Shown here: positions 35,162 to 43,834 of the stretch, one piece after another | Position numbering within the stretch: position 1 is the first letter of the stretch | Layout: each line of letters starts with the position of its first letter | Origin: Microvirga sp. ACRRW | GTDB lineage: Bacteria; Pseudomonadota; Alphaproteobacteria; Rhizobiales; Beijerinckiaceae | Direction: 5' to 3' | DNA length: 64,000 nucleotides | NCBI RefSeq assembly: GCF_022346925.1 | Contig: NZ_JAKRNJ010000005.1 | Location: forward strand, 238,905-302,904 | The notes under the pieces: model-generated | Seen by the model: the letters and a program-made list of their open reading frames with translations, nothing else | Databases searched by the model: none | What the model was told of the DNA's origin: nothing | Made by a program: the position numbers and the translations under genes

Positions 35162-35554
35162 CTAATTCTTTTCCATCACGCATTGCAGAGGATGCTGGTG
35201 CTTGCGGGCGAAGTCCATCACCTGCGTCACCTTGGTCTCGGCAATTTCGTAAGTAAAAACTCCACACTCCCCGACGCCGTTCTGGTGCACATGGAGCATG
35301 ATCCGGGTCGCATCCTCTCGGTTCTTATTGAAGAAGCGCTCCAGCACATGCACCACAAACTCCATCGGGGTATAATCGTCGTTCAAGAGGAGAACGCGGT
35401 AAAGGTTGGGCCGTTTCGTGCGCGGCTTGGTTTTCGTGATGATAGCCGTGTTCGAGCGGCCATCATCGTCGCCGCCAGGGGGCTGAGACCCGCCGGCAGC
35501 GGAGAGTGGAAACCGCCTCGTCCGGATCAAAGTGTCCTGAGCTAACCGCAGCAT
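35162..35554 (-). CDS. clpS: Clp protease adaptor ClpS
   Basis: A 130-aa N-recognin that delivers N-degron substrates to ClpAP. The core is [24 protein letters not shown] (the [10 protein letters not shown] motif binds the N-end residue) and [38 protein letters not shown]. The 45-residue N-terminal extension is polar and flexible and would enter the ClpA pore. It is 29 nt upstream of clpA. Confidence 0.95.
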   Translation of the reverse strand: MLRLAQDTLIRTRRFPLSAAGGSQPPGGDDDGRSNTAIITKTKPRTKRPNLYRVLLLNDDYTPMEFVVHVLERFFNKNREDATRIMLHVHQNGVGECGVFTYEIAETKVTQVMDFARKHQHPLQCVMEKN

Positions 35555-35768
35555 GATCTTCCGACCGACCCCTTACTTATTGACCCCCGCCCTGCAGCCT
35601 GCCTTTCCGCTCCGGCCACAGCGCGCTTGAGTCCTATGTATAGTCGCTCCATTCGGTTCGCTAGATCAACCAGATGGGTGCGCAAATAGCCTCTGGAAAG
35701 CGCGACATCTTCTCACCCTCCTGTGAACGCGGGCCGTGCCCAAGCTTCGGCTGAGCCTTGAAACGCGA

Positions 35769-35795
35769 AACGCCCGGCCTTGGCGACCGGGCGTT
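35769..35795 (-). terminator. Terminator of the phasin gene
   Basis: Nine-base-pair stem AACGCCCGG (35769-35777) with CCGGGCGTT (35787-35795), loop 9 nt. On the minus strand it is followed by TTTCGCGTTT. The rest of 35555-35831 shows no gene. Confidence 0.65.
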
Positions 35796-35831
35796 CCATT
35801 CAAAACCGTTTGAGACGATCAGGCCTGGTGT

Positions 35832-36167
35832 TTAGGCCTTCACGGTCTTGGACAGAAAGCCCTCGAAAGGCTTGAAGGTATCGGTGGCGAGCGCCGTGTA
35901 GAGCGCGCCCATCTTGGTGGATTGGGCCACGAGGCTCTCGTAAGCGCCCTTGGCGTAGGCCGTCTGAACCTCGATGGCCTTATCCAGGCTCTGCGCGCCG
36001 ATCAGCTTTTCCACAGCCGCGGAATTATGCTCGAACGCCTTACGAGCGTAATCGGCCGTCTCGGTGGCGATGACCTGGGCGTTGCTGGAAAAGGCACTCG
36101 CGGCCTTGATGGTAGCTTCCAGGTTTTCCTGGCCGAGCTTTTGCAAGTTTGCAAACGGCTGAAGCAT
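35832..36167 (-). CDS. Phasin family protein
   Basis: A 111-aa phasin, a coat protein of polyhydroxyalkanoate granules: FANLQKLGQENLEATIKAASAFSSNAQVIATETADYARKAFEHNSAAVEKLIGAQSLDKAIEVQTAYAKGAYE. It is all-helical with the phasin_2 pattern. The start is the ATG at 36167, preceded by GAGG; a longer frame to 36275 would run through the promoter and is rejected. The promoter region holds two TGTGC-N3-GCACA palindromes that fit PhaR, the PHA-responsive repressor (no phaR gene in the window). Confidence 0.9.
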   Translation of the reverse strand: MLQPFANLQKLGQENLEATIKAASAFSSNAQVIATETADYARKAFEHNSAAVEKLIGAQSLDKAIEVQTAYAKGAYESLVAQSTKMGALYTALATDTFKPFEGFLSKTVKA

Positions 36168-36228
36168 TGTGAACCTCGACAGTAAGGCGTTTAATGGCAC
36201 CAAGTGCCGGGAAATGACGATGGAATGC

Positions 36229-36256
36229 ATTATGTGCGCCGCACAAAATATGTCAA
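36229..36256 (-). promoter_or_regulatory. Phasin gene promoter
   Basis: On the minus strand TTGACA (36256-36251), 16-nt spacer, CATAAT (36234-36229): a near-consensus sigma70 promoter 62 nt upstream of the phasin ATG. Confidence 0.7.
36233..36245. promoter_or_regulatory. PhaR-type operator inside the phasin promoter spacer
   Basis: Palindrome TGTGC-GCC-GCACA, between the -35 and -10 elements. PhaR operators in Hyphomicrobiales contain TGCNNNGCA cores, so repression by blocking RNA polymerase is likely. Confidence 0.6.
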
Positions 36257-36263
36257 GAGTTTT

Positions 36264-36276
36264 TGTGCATCGCACA
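36264..36276. promoter_or_regulatory. PhaR-type operator upstream of the phasin promoter
   Basis: Palindrome TGTGC-ATC-GCACA just upstream of the -35 element. Its centre is 31 bp, close to three helical turns, from the centre of the first operator. Confidence 0.6.
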
Positions 36277-36422
36277 ATAATCCATGCATCCGAGCCAACC
36301 CCTGTTAACGCCCCCGTAACCCCGTCCTCTTACGGTCAAAGGATGTGTTGCGCCGGCAACAATCTCCTTTTGGAGAACCGGTCGCGGAGGTTTGAGACCC
36401 AATTCAGCAGGGATTTTTCAGC

Positions 36423-38060
36423 ATGACTTCGGTTTGCGTACGACGCCGAACTGCTTGGACGTTTATTGGTATTGTCACTTCAGCCGCCATCGCTCTCTCA
36501 TCCCCCGCCGAGGCTGCTCGCCGCAAGGTGAGCTCCAAGGGCGGCGGCTACAGCCCGCCGTCGGCCTCCATCGTCGTGGACGCCAAGACTGGCAAGATTC
36601 TGCAGGGTGAGAATGTCGATGCGCCCCGCATTCCCGCCTCCATCACGAAGGTGATGAGCCTCTATCTGCTGTTCGAGCAGATGGAGCGCGGGCGTATGAC
36701 CCCGAACACACAACTCACCGTGTCCGAATATGCCGCGAGCCAGCCGCCGACCAAGCTCGGCCTGCGCCCGGGCTCGACCATTGATGTCGAGGACGCCATC
36801 AAGGCCATGGTGACCCTGTCCGCCAACGACGTCTCCGTCGTGGTGGCCGAGAACATCGCGGGCTCCGAGGATGCCTTCGCGCGCATGATGACGCGCAAGG
36901 CTCGCGAGCTCGGCATGAACTCCTCGTCGTTCTACAACCCGCACGGCCTTCCGCACGAGCCGCCGAACATCACGACGGCCCGCGACCTGTCGATTCTCGG
37001 CCGCGCGATTCAGGACCGCTTCCCGAAATACTTCGCCTATTTCGACACCCGCTCCTTCCAGTATGGCCAGCGCACGATCCGCGGCCACAACCGTCTTCTC
37101 GGCAAGGTTCACGGCGTGGACGGCATCAAGACCGGCTACACCCGCCTTTCCGGCTTCAACCTGCTGACCTCGGTCAACACCGAGACGCGCAGCGTCGTCG
37201 CCGTGGTTCTCGGCGGGCGCTCCGGCGCCTCCCGCGACCAGAAGATGGCTGGGCTGATCGAGGATCATCTGCCCCGCGCCTATGCCGGTGCCCGTATCGC
37301 GCCGCCGGTGGTCGAGCGCGGCGCTCAGACCGTCCAGGTTGCCGAGGTGGCTCCCGCCCCGGCCCCGGTCAAGCGCCCTGTCGAGGCTGTGGCTGAAGAA
37401 GCTCCCGCCCCTATCGCACAGGCTCCTGTGAGGGTGGCTTCCGCGACACCGCAGGCCGTTGTGGCCCAGGCCGCTCCGGCACCCGCCCCTGCACCGGAGC
37501 GCAAGCCGCTCGATCTGAACACCCTACGCCCGGTGGTGGCTTCCGCTACTGGCGCCAGCTCAACGACGACGCCCTCCTCGACCGCCTCCGTCCGTTGGCA
37601 GAAGGGTCCTGAGCCGCTGCCGCTGAATGCCCAGGCCTATGCCGCCCTTCAGGCTCCTACCCAGAACAAGCTCTCAGAGGCGCAGAAGGCCGCTCTTCAG
37701 GCCAAGATCGAACCCAAGACGTCTGCTCAGGCTCCGCAGGCCGAGCCCGTGAAGGTCGCTTCCCTGCAAGCAGAAGTTCCGAAGGTGGAAGCTCCCGAGG
37801 TCAAGAAGACCGTGAGCGGCTGGGTGATCCAGCTCGGCGCGACCGACGACGAGGACAAGGCCAAGGACATGCTCTCCACAGCCCGGAGCCGTTTCGGCAA
37901 GGTGCTGACGAAGGCTTCACCCTATACGGAGAAGGTCTCATCCAACGGCGGCACGCTCTATCGCGCCCGCTTCTCCGGCTTCAAGGAATCCGGCGATGCC
38001 GAGCAGGCCTGCAAGCAACTGAAAAAAGGCGGCGTGGCCTGCTTCGCCTCCCGCGGCTGA
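36423..38060 (+). CDS. D-alanyl-D-alanine carboxypeptidase with SPOR domain
   Basis: A 545-aa low-molecular-weight penicillin-binding protein (peptidase S11, DacA/DacF type). It has an N-terminal signal sequence (about residues 12-32), SITK (Ser73/Lys76), SAN (Ser133/Asn135) and KTG (Lys236). A Pro/Ala-rich linker spans about 300-450, and a SPOR domain fills the last 80 residues (SGWVIQLGATDDEDKAKDML, VACFASRG). SPOR domains bind denuded glycan strands at the septum, so it likely trims stem peptides at division sites. It shares the 255-bp region with the divergent phasin gene. Confidence 0.93.
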   Translation: MTSVCVRRRTAWTFIGIVTSAAIALSSPAEAARRKVSSKGGGYSPPSASIVVDAKTGKILQGENVDAPRIPASITKVMSLYLLFEQMERGRMTPNTQLTVSEYAASQPPTKLGLRPGSTIDVEDAIKAMVTLSANDVSVVVAENIAGSEDAFARMMTRKARELGMNSSSFYNPHGLPHEPPNITTARDLSILGRAIQDRFPKYFAYFDTRSFQYGQRTIRGHNRLLGKVHGVDGIKTGYTRLSGFNLLTSVNTETRSVVAVVLGGRSGASRDQKMAGLIEDHLPRAYAGARIAPPVVERGAQTVQVAEVAPAPAPVKRPVEAVAEEAPAPIAQAPVRVASATPQAVVAQAAPAPAPAPERKPLDLNTLRPVVASATGASSTTTPSSTASVRWQKGPEPLPLNAQAYAALQAPTQNKLSEAQKAALQAKIEPKTSAQAPQAEPVKVASLQAEVPKVEAPEVKKTVSGWVIQLGATDDEDKAKDMLSTARSRFGKVLTKASPYTEKVSSNGGTLYRARFSGFKESGDAEQACKQLKKGGVACFASRG

Positions 38061-38095
38061 GACGAAGTCTTAATCTCTGCCAGCTTTAATCGTGA

Positions 38096-38123
38096 GCGAC
38101 GGTACGTGTGTTTGTACCGTCGC
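38096..38123 (+). repeat. Perfect 10-bp hairpin between convergent genes
   Basis: GCGACGGTAC (38096-38105) and GTACCGTCGC (38114-38123) with an 8-nt loop. There is no T run, so it may be a weak or factor-assisted terminator for the carboxypeptidase gene and the convergent DnaJ gene. Confidence 0.5.
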
Positions 38124-38151
38124 AGTTCGAAACCGGATCGCGCGTGGAGTA

Positions 38152-38862
38152 TCAGCGATGTCGGCCCAGCAGGACTTCTCTCGCCTGATTCACGCGAGCA
38201 GCGAGATACGCCGTCCCTCCCTGGTCGGGATGGAGCTTCTTGATCAGCGTGCGATGCGCATGTCTGATCTCATCGAGGCTCGCTCCCGGCTTAAGCCCCA
38301 GGATCTGGTAGGCTTCATCTTTGGTCATTACGCCCGACTGCGCATGAGCGCGCGTCCGCGTGTCTCGGTCTCCGTGAGCGTCTTCACGCCAGCCGGAAAA
38401 CCGGCGGTCAAGATACGCCTCTAGCAGAGGCACGCCCTCGGGATCGAGCATGCTGCATTCGTCGTAAAGACGGCGCAGATTCTCCGGCCCGAGGCTGGAC
38501 AGGCGACGCCCGGCGAAGCTGCCTGCAAGGACGCTGCCCTCCACGCCGCCGGACGCATGGTCAATCTCCATCTCGATCATGGCCGAGCGGATCCGCGAGA
38601 AGCGGCCCGAGGTTTTCTGGAAGCGCCCCCAGGAGCCGGGAAGCGGCAAGCCGCCCCAGCCGAGCAGCCAAGCGCCAAGGCCTCCCACGAATAGAGCCGT
38701 GGCCAATTGCCCCTTGCCGCCCAGCACGATCGCAGCGCCCAGCGCCGCGATTCCCCCGACGATCTTCACAGCCTTGGCGACTGCCGCCGTGTCGGAGCGG
38801 GCAAAGACCTTGAGCAGCCACCAGACAAGGGCAGCGGCGGCGATTCCATAAAGCAGCATCAT
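38152..38862 (-). CDS. Membrane-anchored DnaJ-domain protein
   Basis: A 236-aa protein. The N-terminus has two to three hydrophobic segments (MMLLYGIAAAALVWWLL, IVGGIAALGAAIVLGG, ATALFVGGLGAWLLGWGG). The C-terminal 60 residues are a J domain (DEAYQILGLKPGASLDEIRHAHRTLIKKLHPDQGG) with the HPD motif intact, so it can stimulate a DnaK. The topology, membrane first and J last, resembles mitochondrial TIM14/Pam18, and such proteins are common in Alphaproteobacteria. Substrate unknown. Confidence 0.88.
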   Translation of the reverse strand: MMLLYGIAAAALVWWLLKVFARSDTAAVAKAVKIVGGIAALGAAIVLGGKGQLATALFVGGLGAWLLGWGGLPLPGSWGRFQKTSGRFSRIRSAMIEMEIDHASGGVEGSVLAGSFAGRRLSSLGPENLRRLYDECSMLDPEGVPLLEAYLDRRFSGWREDAHGDRDTRTRAHAQSGVMTKDEAYQILGLKPGASLDEIRHAHRTLIKKLHPDQGGTAYLAARVNQAREVLLGRHR

Positions 38863-38931
38863 GTGTTCATTCCCATCCCAAGATGTGGGCCGGGATGAGG
38901 CACTTGTAAATCACCGGAGCCTCTTTCATGC

Positions 38932-38968
38932 AAAAGCCGGCCTCCTCTTTCGAGGCGCCGGCTTTTTT
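38932..38968 (-). terminator. Hairpin terminator, usable on both strands
   Basis: AAAAGCCGGC (38932-38941) pairs with GCCGGCTTTT (38957-38966), with an extra inner CTC/GAG stem. Six T follow on the plus strand; four T end it on the minus strand, where it lies beyond the 38992 stop. Confidence 0.7.
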
Positions 38969-38991
38969 GAGGGATATAAAAGCCTATCAGG

Positions 38992-39348
38992 TCAGTGGAG
39001 GAGCCGCGCCGAGCCGCGCTGGCTCTCCCGCTCCCAGGCTTGGATCACGACACCATTGATGCCGGAATCGTGCAGCCGATCGCTCAGATCTATGAAGTGC
39101 CGCTCGGTCGCCTCTACATCGAACTCGATCTGCTCATCCTCGACCTGTTCGAGTTCGCAGGCGGCGTAACGCTCGTAGGCCGCCGACATCTCGGCATAAG
39201 CGAAAGCGACGGGAAGGGTTCGGAAGATCGTGGAGAAATCGTCGTCCAGTTCCCCGGTGGTCAGATCGCGCATCTGGACGAGATAACCGTCCTCGTGCTC
39301 ACACACTTCATAACGCCAGTGCCGGCCTTCGGATGCGGACAGGAGCAT
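38992..39348 (-). CDS. Hypothetical acidic protein
   Basis: A 118-aa soluble protein, MLLSASEGRHWRYEVCEHED..., rich in Glu/Asp, with an alpha/beta start (RYEVCEHEDGYLVQMRDLTTGE) and a helical middle (PVAFAYAEMSAAYERYAACELEQ). I chose ATG 39348 because GGAGG sits 5 nt upstream; a GTG at 39360 overlaps that site. No family recognised. The opposite-strand frame of similar length is a shadow. Confidence 0.65.
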   Translation of the reverse strand: MLLSASEGRHWRYEVCEHEDGYLVQMRDLTTGELDDDFSTIFRTLPVAFAYAEMSAAYERYAACELEQVEDEQIEFDVEATERHFIDLSDRLHDSGINGVVIQAWERESQRGSARLLH

Positions 39349-39428
39349 CGGAACCTCCACTCAACTGAACTGTAAGGCCAATGCGAATCCAGCCAGCGGA
39401 GTTCCAGCAGCTTCCCCAGCAAATAAGT

Positions 39429-39680
39429 CTAATCTCTCCACATCATCTCGGTCCGCACACGCCCGCCGATGCGCAGCGTCGTTCCGGAGCCGAGATCGAT
39501 GGCGCCCTTGTCGCTCTTGAGCGCTTCAACCTGCTTGTTTTTTGGACGAACGACATCCTTGCACGCATCCGGCACCTGGATCGTCTGCCCAGGCTTCGGA
39601 TCAGGGATGCGGCACTCTTTCGCAACGGCAGATCCCGCCAACGCGACGAGAGACGATGCGAGAATGACGAGGCGCTTCAT
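39429..39680 (-). CDS. Small secreted hypothetical protein
   Basis: An 83-aa protein with a clear signal peptide (MKRLVILASSLVALAGSAVAKE, cleavage near residue 20) and two cysteines in the mature part (ECRIPDP and DACKDV) that could pair. The remainder is polar (GSGTTLRIGGRVRTEMMWRD). The start is ATG 39680 by signal-peptide position. Periplasmic, function unknown. Confidence 0.65.
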   Translation of the reverse strand: MKRLVILASSLVALAGSAVAKECRIPDPKPGQTIQVPDACKDVVRPKNKQVEALKSDKGAIDLGSGTTLRIGGRVRTEMMWRD

Positions 39681-39703
39681 GGTGCGTTCCCGATTCACAT
39701 AAG

Positions 39704-40141
39704 TTAGAGCAAGCCAAGTTCAGCCAGTTCTCGTCGCATGTCCTCGGGCATGTTGGCAAGATCGCTATCTTTGGCGCCGATATCCCGCGGCGCTTCATGT
39801 GCCTCAAGATATCGCCAACCTTGAAATGGCCTCCAAGGGCGAGGTTCAACAATGGTCATTGTTGGCTCCAAGATGAGCCTGCAACGATTCACGCCATCAG
39901 CATCCAAAAAAGGACGCACATCGACTAGCTTCTGACGAGCGGCAACTTGCCCTTTTATGACCCAGTAAAGGGAGCCGCCATCCAGGAGCTCTGCTACGCG
40001 CTTGGGCACCATGCGGGTCGTGTGCGTCTGCTCGTAGTCGCGACCAAGCCGCTGATGATGAGCGCGATTCACCTCGATCCAGTCTTCGAGATCGGTGATG
40101 GAGTCGCAACCCACGCAGAGCTTGATCAGATGAAGAGCCAT
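39704..40141 (-). CDS. DUF1489 family protein
   Basis: A 145-aa conserved alphaproteobacterial protein: LHLIKLCVGCDSITDLEDWI, TRMVPKRVAELLDGGSLYWVIKG, ARQKLVDVRPFLDADGVNRCRLIL, and PRPWRPFQGWRYLE. Function unknown. It lies 55 nt after the carboxylase gene in the same direction. Confidence 0.85.
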   Translation of the reverse strand: MALHLIKLCVGCDSITDLEDWIEVNRAHHQRLGRDYEQTHTTRMVPKRVAELLDGGSLYWVIKGQVAARQKLVDVRPFLDADGVNRCRLILEPTMTIVEPRPWRPFQGWRYLEAHEAPRDIGAKDSDLANMPEDMRRELAELGLL

Positions 40142-40196
40142 GAGACTGTTGAACCATGCGCGCCGGGATCGGAAAATCCGGCGTTCCGCCGCACTC

Positions 40197-42176
40197 CTAT
40201 TCCTGTTCCGCCTTCAGCACAATGAGACGCGTGCCTTCCGCCACCTGCGCCCCCGGCTCGGCGGCGATCTCCGCCACCTCGCCATTGGCGGGCGCAACCA
40301 GCACATGCTCCATCTTCATCGCCTCGACGATGGCAAGCCGCTGCCCCTTCTCGACCTTGTCGCCCGCCTGCACGAACACGGCGATGAGCTTGCCGTGCAT
40401 CGGCGCCTTAACTGACCCGCCCTCGTCCATATGTTCGAGATCGACGTCGAAGGGGTCGTAGGGCTGCACGAGAATCTGGCGCCCATCTCTCAGAATATAG
40501 ACGCCGTGAGGAGCATCGACTTCCTGATCTATCCTCTCATCCGCCCATGGATCGCTCTTGCCGACAGCAACCGTGCTGACGCCAGGATGCTCGGAACTGA
40601 AGACCTCGCGCGCATCGACGCGCTCACCATCCACGAGAAGCGGCATGCCAACGCTGCGCGTTCCAAGAAGTTGAAAACCATCCGGTTCCGACCAGGGCGA
40701 TGAAGGCTCATCGTTCCTCAGATGCTCGGACATGCGAAGCTGATCGATCTTCCGCGAGATCAGAGCCGCAGCACCGAACGACACCGCGACTTCGTCGACC
40801 GGCTGCTGTCCTACGCCGAGTGCTTCCAGATTGCGATCGATGAATCCCGTATCGAAACGCCCTGCCCTGAACTCATCCGCCTCGCACAGCTTCTTCAGGA
40901 ACGCGACATTGGTCTTCGGTCCCGCGACAATCGTCTCGCCAAGCGCATCGGCAAGCTTCGACAATGCCTCGTCGCGCGTCGCGCCATGGGCGATCACTTT
41001 CGCGATCATCGGATCGTAATAAGGCGTCACCTCGGCGCCCGTCTCGACGCCCGTGTCGATGCGGATGCCTTCGCCTTCCGGAAATTCGAGCGCCCAGAGC
41101 TTGCCGGTCGATGGCAGGAATTCCTTTTCAGGATCTTCCGCGTAGAGACGTGCCTCGACTGCATGACCGATGATCGCGAGATCATTTTGCGTGAACGGCA
41201 GCTTCTCGCCGGAGGCTGCGCGGAATTGCAGCTCCACGAGATCGAGCCCAGTGATCGCCTCCGTCACCGGATGCTCCACCTGGAGACGCGTGTTCATCTC
41301 CATGAAATAAAAACGGTCGGCGCGAAGGCCCTCGCGTCCATCCGCGATGAACTCCACTGTGCCCGCGCCCACATAGCCCACAGCGCGCGCAGCCTCGACA
41401 GCCGCCTGCCCCATGGCCTGTCGCATTTCCGGCGTCATGCCGGGAGCCGGCGCTTCCTCGATGACCTTCTGATGGCGGCGTTGGAGCGAGCAATCGCGTT
41501 CGAAGAGATGCACCACATTGCCGTGCGCATCGGCGAAGACCTGAATTTCGATGTGGCGCGGCGAGAGAATGTATTTCTCCACCAGCACGCGCGGATCGCC
41601 GAACGCATTCTGCGCCTCGCGCTGTGCGCTCTCCAAAGCGGCATCGAAATCGGCGGCTTTCTCGACGCGCCGCATGCCCTTACCGCCACCGCCTGCGACA
41701 GCCTTGATGAGAACCGGATAGCCGATCTCGTAAGCCTTCTGGCGCAGGAAATCAGGATCTTGCTTGGAGCCGTGATAGCCCGGCACCACCGGCACGTTCG
41801 CCTGCTGCACGAGAGCTTTTGCCGCGTCTTTCAGGCCCATGGCCTTAATGGCGGAGGCCGGCGGCCCGACGAAGACAATCCCGTTGGCGGCGCATGCCTC
41901 GGCGAATTCGGCGCGCTCGGACAGAAAGCCATAGCCGGGATGGATAGAGGCTGCCTTCGCGCGCTTGGCGACTTCGATGATCGTGTCGATCTTCAGATAG
42001 CTCTCGCGGGCTGGCGCGGGGCCGATCAGGTAGGCCTCGTCCGCCATCTGCACGAAGAGCGCATTCGCATCCGCTTCCGAATAGACCGCGATGGTGCGCA
42101 TTCCCAGCCGCTTGGCTGTGCGGATGATCCGGCAGGCAATCTCGCCACGATTGGCGATGAGGACACTCTCGAGCAT
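40197..42176 (-). CDS. Acyl-CoA carboxylase alpha subunit, methylcrotonyl-CoA type
   Basis: A 659-aa biotin-dependent carboxylase: biotin carboxylase domain (residues 1-450; MLESVLIANRGEIACRIIRTA, GGGGKGMRRV ATP grasp, MEMNTRLQVEHPVTE) and C-terminal biotin carrier domain with EAMKMEH (biotinyl-Lys). IGPAPARESYL near residue 55 is more typical of methylcrotonyl-CoA carboxylase (leucine breakdown) than of propionyl-CoA carboxylase. No beta subunit, acyl-CoA dehydrogenase or hydratase gene is nearby, so the exact substrate stays open. I used ATG 42176; the longer frame to 42248 lacks conservation. Confidence 0.88.
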   Translation of the reverse strand: MLESVLIANRGEIACRIIRTAKRLGMRTIAVYSEADANALFVQMADEAYLIGPAPARESYLKIDTIIEVAKRAKAASIHPGYGFLSERAEFAEACAANGIVFVGPPASAIKAMGLKDAAKALVQQANVPVVPGYHGSKQDPDFLRQKAYEIGYPVLIKAVAGGGGKGMRRVEKAADFDAALESAQREAQNAFGDPRVLVEKYILSPRHIEIQVFADAHGNVVHLFERDCSLQRRHQKVIEEAPAPGMTPEMRQAMGQAAVEAARAVGYVGAGTVEFIADGREGLRADRFYFMEMNTRLQVEHPVTEAITGLDLVELQFRAASGEKLPFTQNDLAIIGHAVEARLYAEDPEKEFLPSTGKLWALEFPEGEGIRIDTGVETGAEVTPYYDPMIAKVIAHGATRDEALSKLADALGETIVAGPKTNVAFLKKLCEADEFRAGRFDTGFIDRNLEALGVGQQPVDEVAVSFGAAALISRKIDQLRMSEHLRNDEPSSPWSEPDGFQLLGTRSVGMPLLVDGERVDAREVFSSEHPGVSTVAVGKSDPWADERIDQEVDAPHGVYILRDGRQILVQPYDPFDVDLEHMDEGGSVKAPMHGKLIAVFVQAGDKVEKGQRLAIVEAMKMEHVLVAPANGEVAEIAAEPGAQVAEGTRLIVLKAEQE

Positions 42177-42418
42177 AGCCATCCCTCTGGATCCGACTTC
42201 TGGTTCGGTTTTGTGAAGAGCTAGAGCAAAACCTAGGCCGCTTGTCACGCGGGAACAGCTTCTCCTTTAGCCTTGCCCACGCGGTGAGAGTGCCCAGCCC
42301 GCGACCTGCCATGACCGGCGCTCCACGGCTATGTCATTTCCTTTCGCGGCAGGCACCTTCTCAGGCGGTCTCTTTCATCAGACCCTTCCCAACTGCCACG
42401 ATGTTCCAGGACAGCCCC

Positions 42419-42447
42419 TTGCGTCCGCCGGGAACTCACGCTACCTT
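42419..42447 (+). promoter_or_regulatory. Possible mntH promoter
   Basis: TTGCGT (42419-42424), 17-nt spacer, TACCTT (42442-42447). The predicted start, about 42454, falls inside the adjacent palindrome. Confidence 0.4.
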
Positions 42448-42450
42448 TTA

Positions 42451-42467
42451 TTGCAAATGACTTGCAA
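42451..42467. promoter_or_regulatory. Mur-type (manganese) operator upstream of mntH
   Basis: Perfect palindrome TTGCAA-ATGAC-TTGCAA, 15 nt before the mntH ATG. TGCAA-type palindromes are the recognition pattern of Mur, the manganese-responsive Fur-family repressor of rhizobia, which controls mntH or sitABCD. Its position over the predicted transcription start fits repression. Confidence 0.6.
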
Positions 42468-42482
42468 CTGCAGAAAGATTCC

Positions 42483-43829
42483 ATGGATCAGTCGGCTCCC
42501 ATTTCCCTCGTCCGCAAGGCAGCCTGGCGTCAGGACGTGAGTCTGCCCTCCCTCCCGGAGGTGAATCGCTCGATCAAGGTGCGCCCCGGCTCCAGCTGGC
42601 GGCGGGCGGCGGCTTTCATGGGGCCGGGCTATCTGGTGGCCGTGGGCTATATGGACCCGGGCAACTGGGCGACCTCCATCGCCGGCGGGTCGAAATACGG
42701 CTATGCCCTGCTCTCGGTGGCGCTGATCTCGAACATCATGGCGATTGTCCTGCAATCGCTCTGCGCGCGCCTTGCGGTCGCGACGGGCCGCGACCTCGCC
42801 CAGGCCTGCCGAGATGCCTATTCGAAGCCTGTCGCCTGGGGTTTATGGCTTCTGGCGGAACTCGCCATCTGCGCCACCGACCTCGCCGAGGTCATCGGCA
42901 CGGCGATCGGCCTCAACCTGCTCTTCGGCGTGCCGCTGGAAATCGGCGTCGTGATTACGGCGCTCGATGTATTCCTCATCCTTTACCTGCAGAATCTCGG
43001 CTTCCGCTGGGTCGAGGCCTTCATCATCACCCTGCTTGGCGTGATTGCTGTCTGCTTCGGCATCCAGATCGCCATGGCCGATCCGAACTGGAGCGCTGTC
43101 ATCACAGGCTTCGCACCGACCACCGAGATCGTCACCAACCCAGACATGCTCTATCTCGCGCTCGGCATTCTCGGCGCGACGGTGATGCCGCATAACCTCT
43201 ATCTGCACTCAGGCATCGTGCAGACGCGCGCCTATGGCGAGACGATGAAGGAGAAGCGCGAGGCGATGCGCTTCGCCACGCTCGATTCCACCATCGCGCT
43301 CATGTTCGCGCTCACCATCAATGCGTCCCTGCTGATCCTCGCGGCTGCAGCCTTCCACCATACGGGCCGCACGGAGATCGCTGAACTCGGAGAGGCGCAC
43401 ACCCTGCTTCAGGGCATCCTGGGCACGGCCATCGCGCCCATGCTGTTCGGCCTGTCCCTGCTCTGCTGCGGCCTCAACTCCACGGTCACCGCAACCATGG
43501 CGGGCCAGATCGTTATGGAAGGCTTCATCAATTTCAAAATGCAGCCATGGATGCGCCGCCTTATCACGCGCGGCATCGCCATCGTTCCGGCGGCTGCCGT
43601 CACCATCGCTTATGGCGAGACCGGCACGGCGAAACTGCTGATCCTGAGCCAGGTGATCCTGAGCCTTCAGCTCCCCTTCGCGGTCATTCCGCTGGTGACG
43701 ATCACAGCCTCGAAGCAGAAGATGGGCGAACTGGTGACACCCCGCTGGCTCACCGCATTCGCGGGGTTGATTGCTGCGGTGATCGTGGTGCTGAACGTGA
43801 AGCTGCTCGTGGATTTCGTGGTAGGGTGA
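42483..43829 (+). CDS. mntH: Nramp-family Mn2+/divalent metal transporter
   Basis: A 448-aa proton-coupled importer with 11 hydrophobic segments. The metal-binding TM1 motif is DPGNWATS and the TM6 motif [12 protein letters not shown] 42483 ([10 protein letters not shown]) is chosen; a TTG at 42462 would put translation inside the operator. Likely regulated by manganese through Mur (inference from the palindrome). It is convergent with the AT-rich island; only 5 nt separate the two stops. Confidence 0.95.
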   Translation: MDQSAPISLVRKAAWRQDVSLPSLPEVNRSIKVRPGSSWRRAAAFMGPGYLVAVGYMDPGNWATSIAGGSKYGYALLSVALISNIMAIVLQSLCARLAVATGRDLAQACRDAYSKPVAWGLWLLAELAICATDLAEVIGTAIGLNLLFGVPLEIGVVITALDVFLILYLQNLGFRWVEAFIITLLGVIAVCFGIQIAMADPNWSAVITGFAPTTEIVTNPDMLYLALGILGATVMPHNLYLHSGIVQTRAYGETMKEKREAMRFATLDSTIALMFALTINASLLILAAAAFHHTGRTEIAELGEAHTLLQGILGTAIAPMLFGLSLLCCGLNSTVTATMAGQIVMEGFINFKMQPWMRRLITRGIAIVPAAAVTIAYGETGTAKLLILSQVILSLQLPFAVIPLVTITASKQKMGELVTPRWLTAFAGLIAAVIVVLNVKLLVDFVVG

Positions 43830-43834
43830 GATGC

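Noticed and set aside
36168..36275. Longer N-terminus for the phasin gene
   Set aside because: The extra codons contain the promoter and both operators and do not look like a phasin.
40722..42224. 500-aa plus-strand frame
   Set aside because: It lies opposite the carboxylase alpha subunit, has shadow-like composition (many His, Arg, Asp), and no ribosome-binding site or family pattern.
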